Shown: one piece after another, positions 61,009 through 61,058 of the stretch | How positions within the stretch are numbered: position 1 is the stretch's first letter | Layout of the letters: each line of letters begins with the position of its first letter | Source of the DNA: an uncultured Anaerococcus sp. | GTDB taxonomy: Bacteria > Bacillota > Clostridia > Tissierellales > Peptoniphilaceae | Direction of reading: 5' to 3' | Length of the DNA: 61,058 bases | NCBI RefSeq assembly: GCF_943912825.1 | Contig: NZ_CALTUX010000008.1 | Coordinates: 1 to 61,058 of the forward strand | Program-made: the position numbers and the translations under genes | Notes under the pieces: model-generated | Seen by the model: the letters and a program-made list of their open reading frames with translations, nothing else | Told to the model about the DNA's origin: nothing | The model's database searches: none

Positions 61009-61058
61009 CTACAATGTCAAGCAATTGTTACATAAAAATAGACGATATTTCTATCGCC
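61009..61058. mobile_element. Foreign 50-bp tail at the right edge, possible IS end
   Basis: The sequence after the ABC break does not continue the exporter. It contains an outward-facing TTGACA (minus strand, reaching into the ABC gene) and a hairpin-like GGCGATA/TATCG(T)C near the edge. Too short to name. A repeat-caused assembly break is equally possible. Confidence 0.35.

Noticed and set aside
1..61058. tRNA, rRNA, CRISPR or prophage
   Set aside because: Intergenic gaps are all below 300 bases and none shows tRNA arms, rRNA stretches, repeat-spacer arrays or phage structural genes.

Overview
The window is 61 kb of chromosome from a low-GC, gene-dense, Gram-positive anaerobe. Gene content and order (rimP-nusA-infB, uppS-cdsA-rseP-ispG-polC, rqcP-divIC-tilS-hpt-coaX, a PolC-type replicase, HrcA/CIRCE heat-shock control, an LPXTG-like sortase signal) place it in the Firmicutes. 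The missing sporulation neighbours (yabP/yabQ) and the protein style suggest Peptoniphilaceae (Anaerococcus/Peptoniphilus-like); the genus is inference. I saw no rRNA, tRNA, CRISPR array or prophage. No stretch over 300 bases lacks a gene; the longest gaps are the divergent region before cstA (about 250 bp) and the hsp20/ABC gap (about 260 bp).

Layout. 1-3.3 kb (minus): rqcP, divIC, tilS, hpt, a small membrane protein where ftsH is usually found, and the start of coaX. 3.4-4.4 kb (plus): dinB. 4.5-18.4 kb (minus): a long information-processing run, rimP-nusA-rnpM-infB-rbfA-nrnA-truB-ribF, then rpsO-pnp with their own promoter, ftsK, pgsA and recA. The run starts at a promoter followed almost at once by a terminator-like hairpin, as expected for NusA-linked attenuation. 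18.6-23.1 kb (plus): a CstA-type transporter, then a CC-motif HesB-like protein, a MoxR-type AAA+ ATPase and a VWA protein in one tight operon. 23.2-30.7 kb: two ABC export systems and a two-component system (an FtsX-type ABC pair on plus, an ATPase plus two ABC-2 permeases on minus, then a divergent response regulator/histidine kinase). 30.8-38.6 kb (minus): uppS-cdsA-rseP-ispG-polC, without dxr. 38.7-39.2 kb: hsp20 behind a textbook promoter and CIRCE operator. 39.3-43.3 kb: a MITE-like inverted-repeat element, a giant ABC-2 permease, a small secreted protein and a divergent ABC ATPase. 43.3-51.7 kb (minus): S41 peptidase, GspE-type ATPase, ComM, an RluD-type enzyme, a beta-lactamase-fold hydrolase, a small membrane-anchored protein and a five-repeat wall-anchored surface protein. 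51.8-61 kb: exoA (plus), then on minus mnmA with a cysteine desulfurase, a sugar epimerase, a half-size EamA transporter, YdbC, a secreted GH25 lysozyme, MsrA, a split ThrE-type exporter, a membrane J-domain protein and a truncated ABC transporter.

How the parts fit. Most of the window is housekeeping. The accessory interest lies in the CC-protein/MoxR/VWA operon, the two ABC loci, the repeat surface protein and the broken ABC gene at the right edge, where homology ends inside the Walker A motif and an unrelated 50-bp tail follows. Neighbouring genes are separated by compact stem-loop terminators, several of which include the stop codon.
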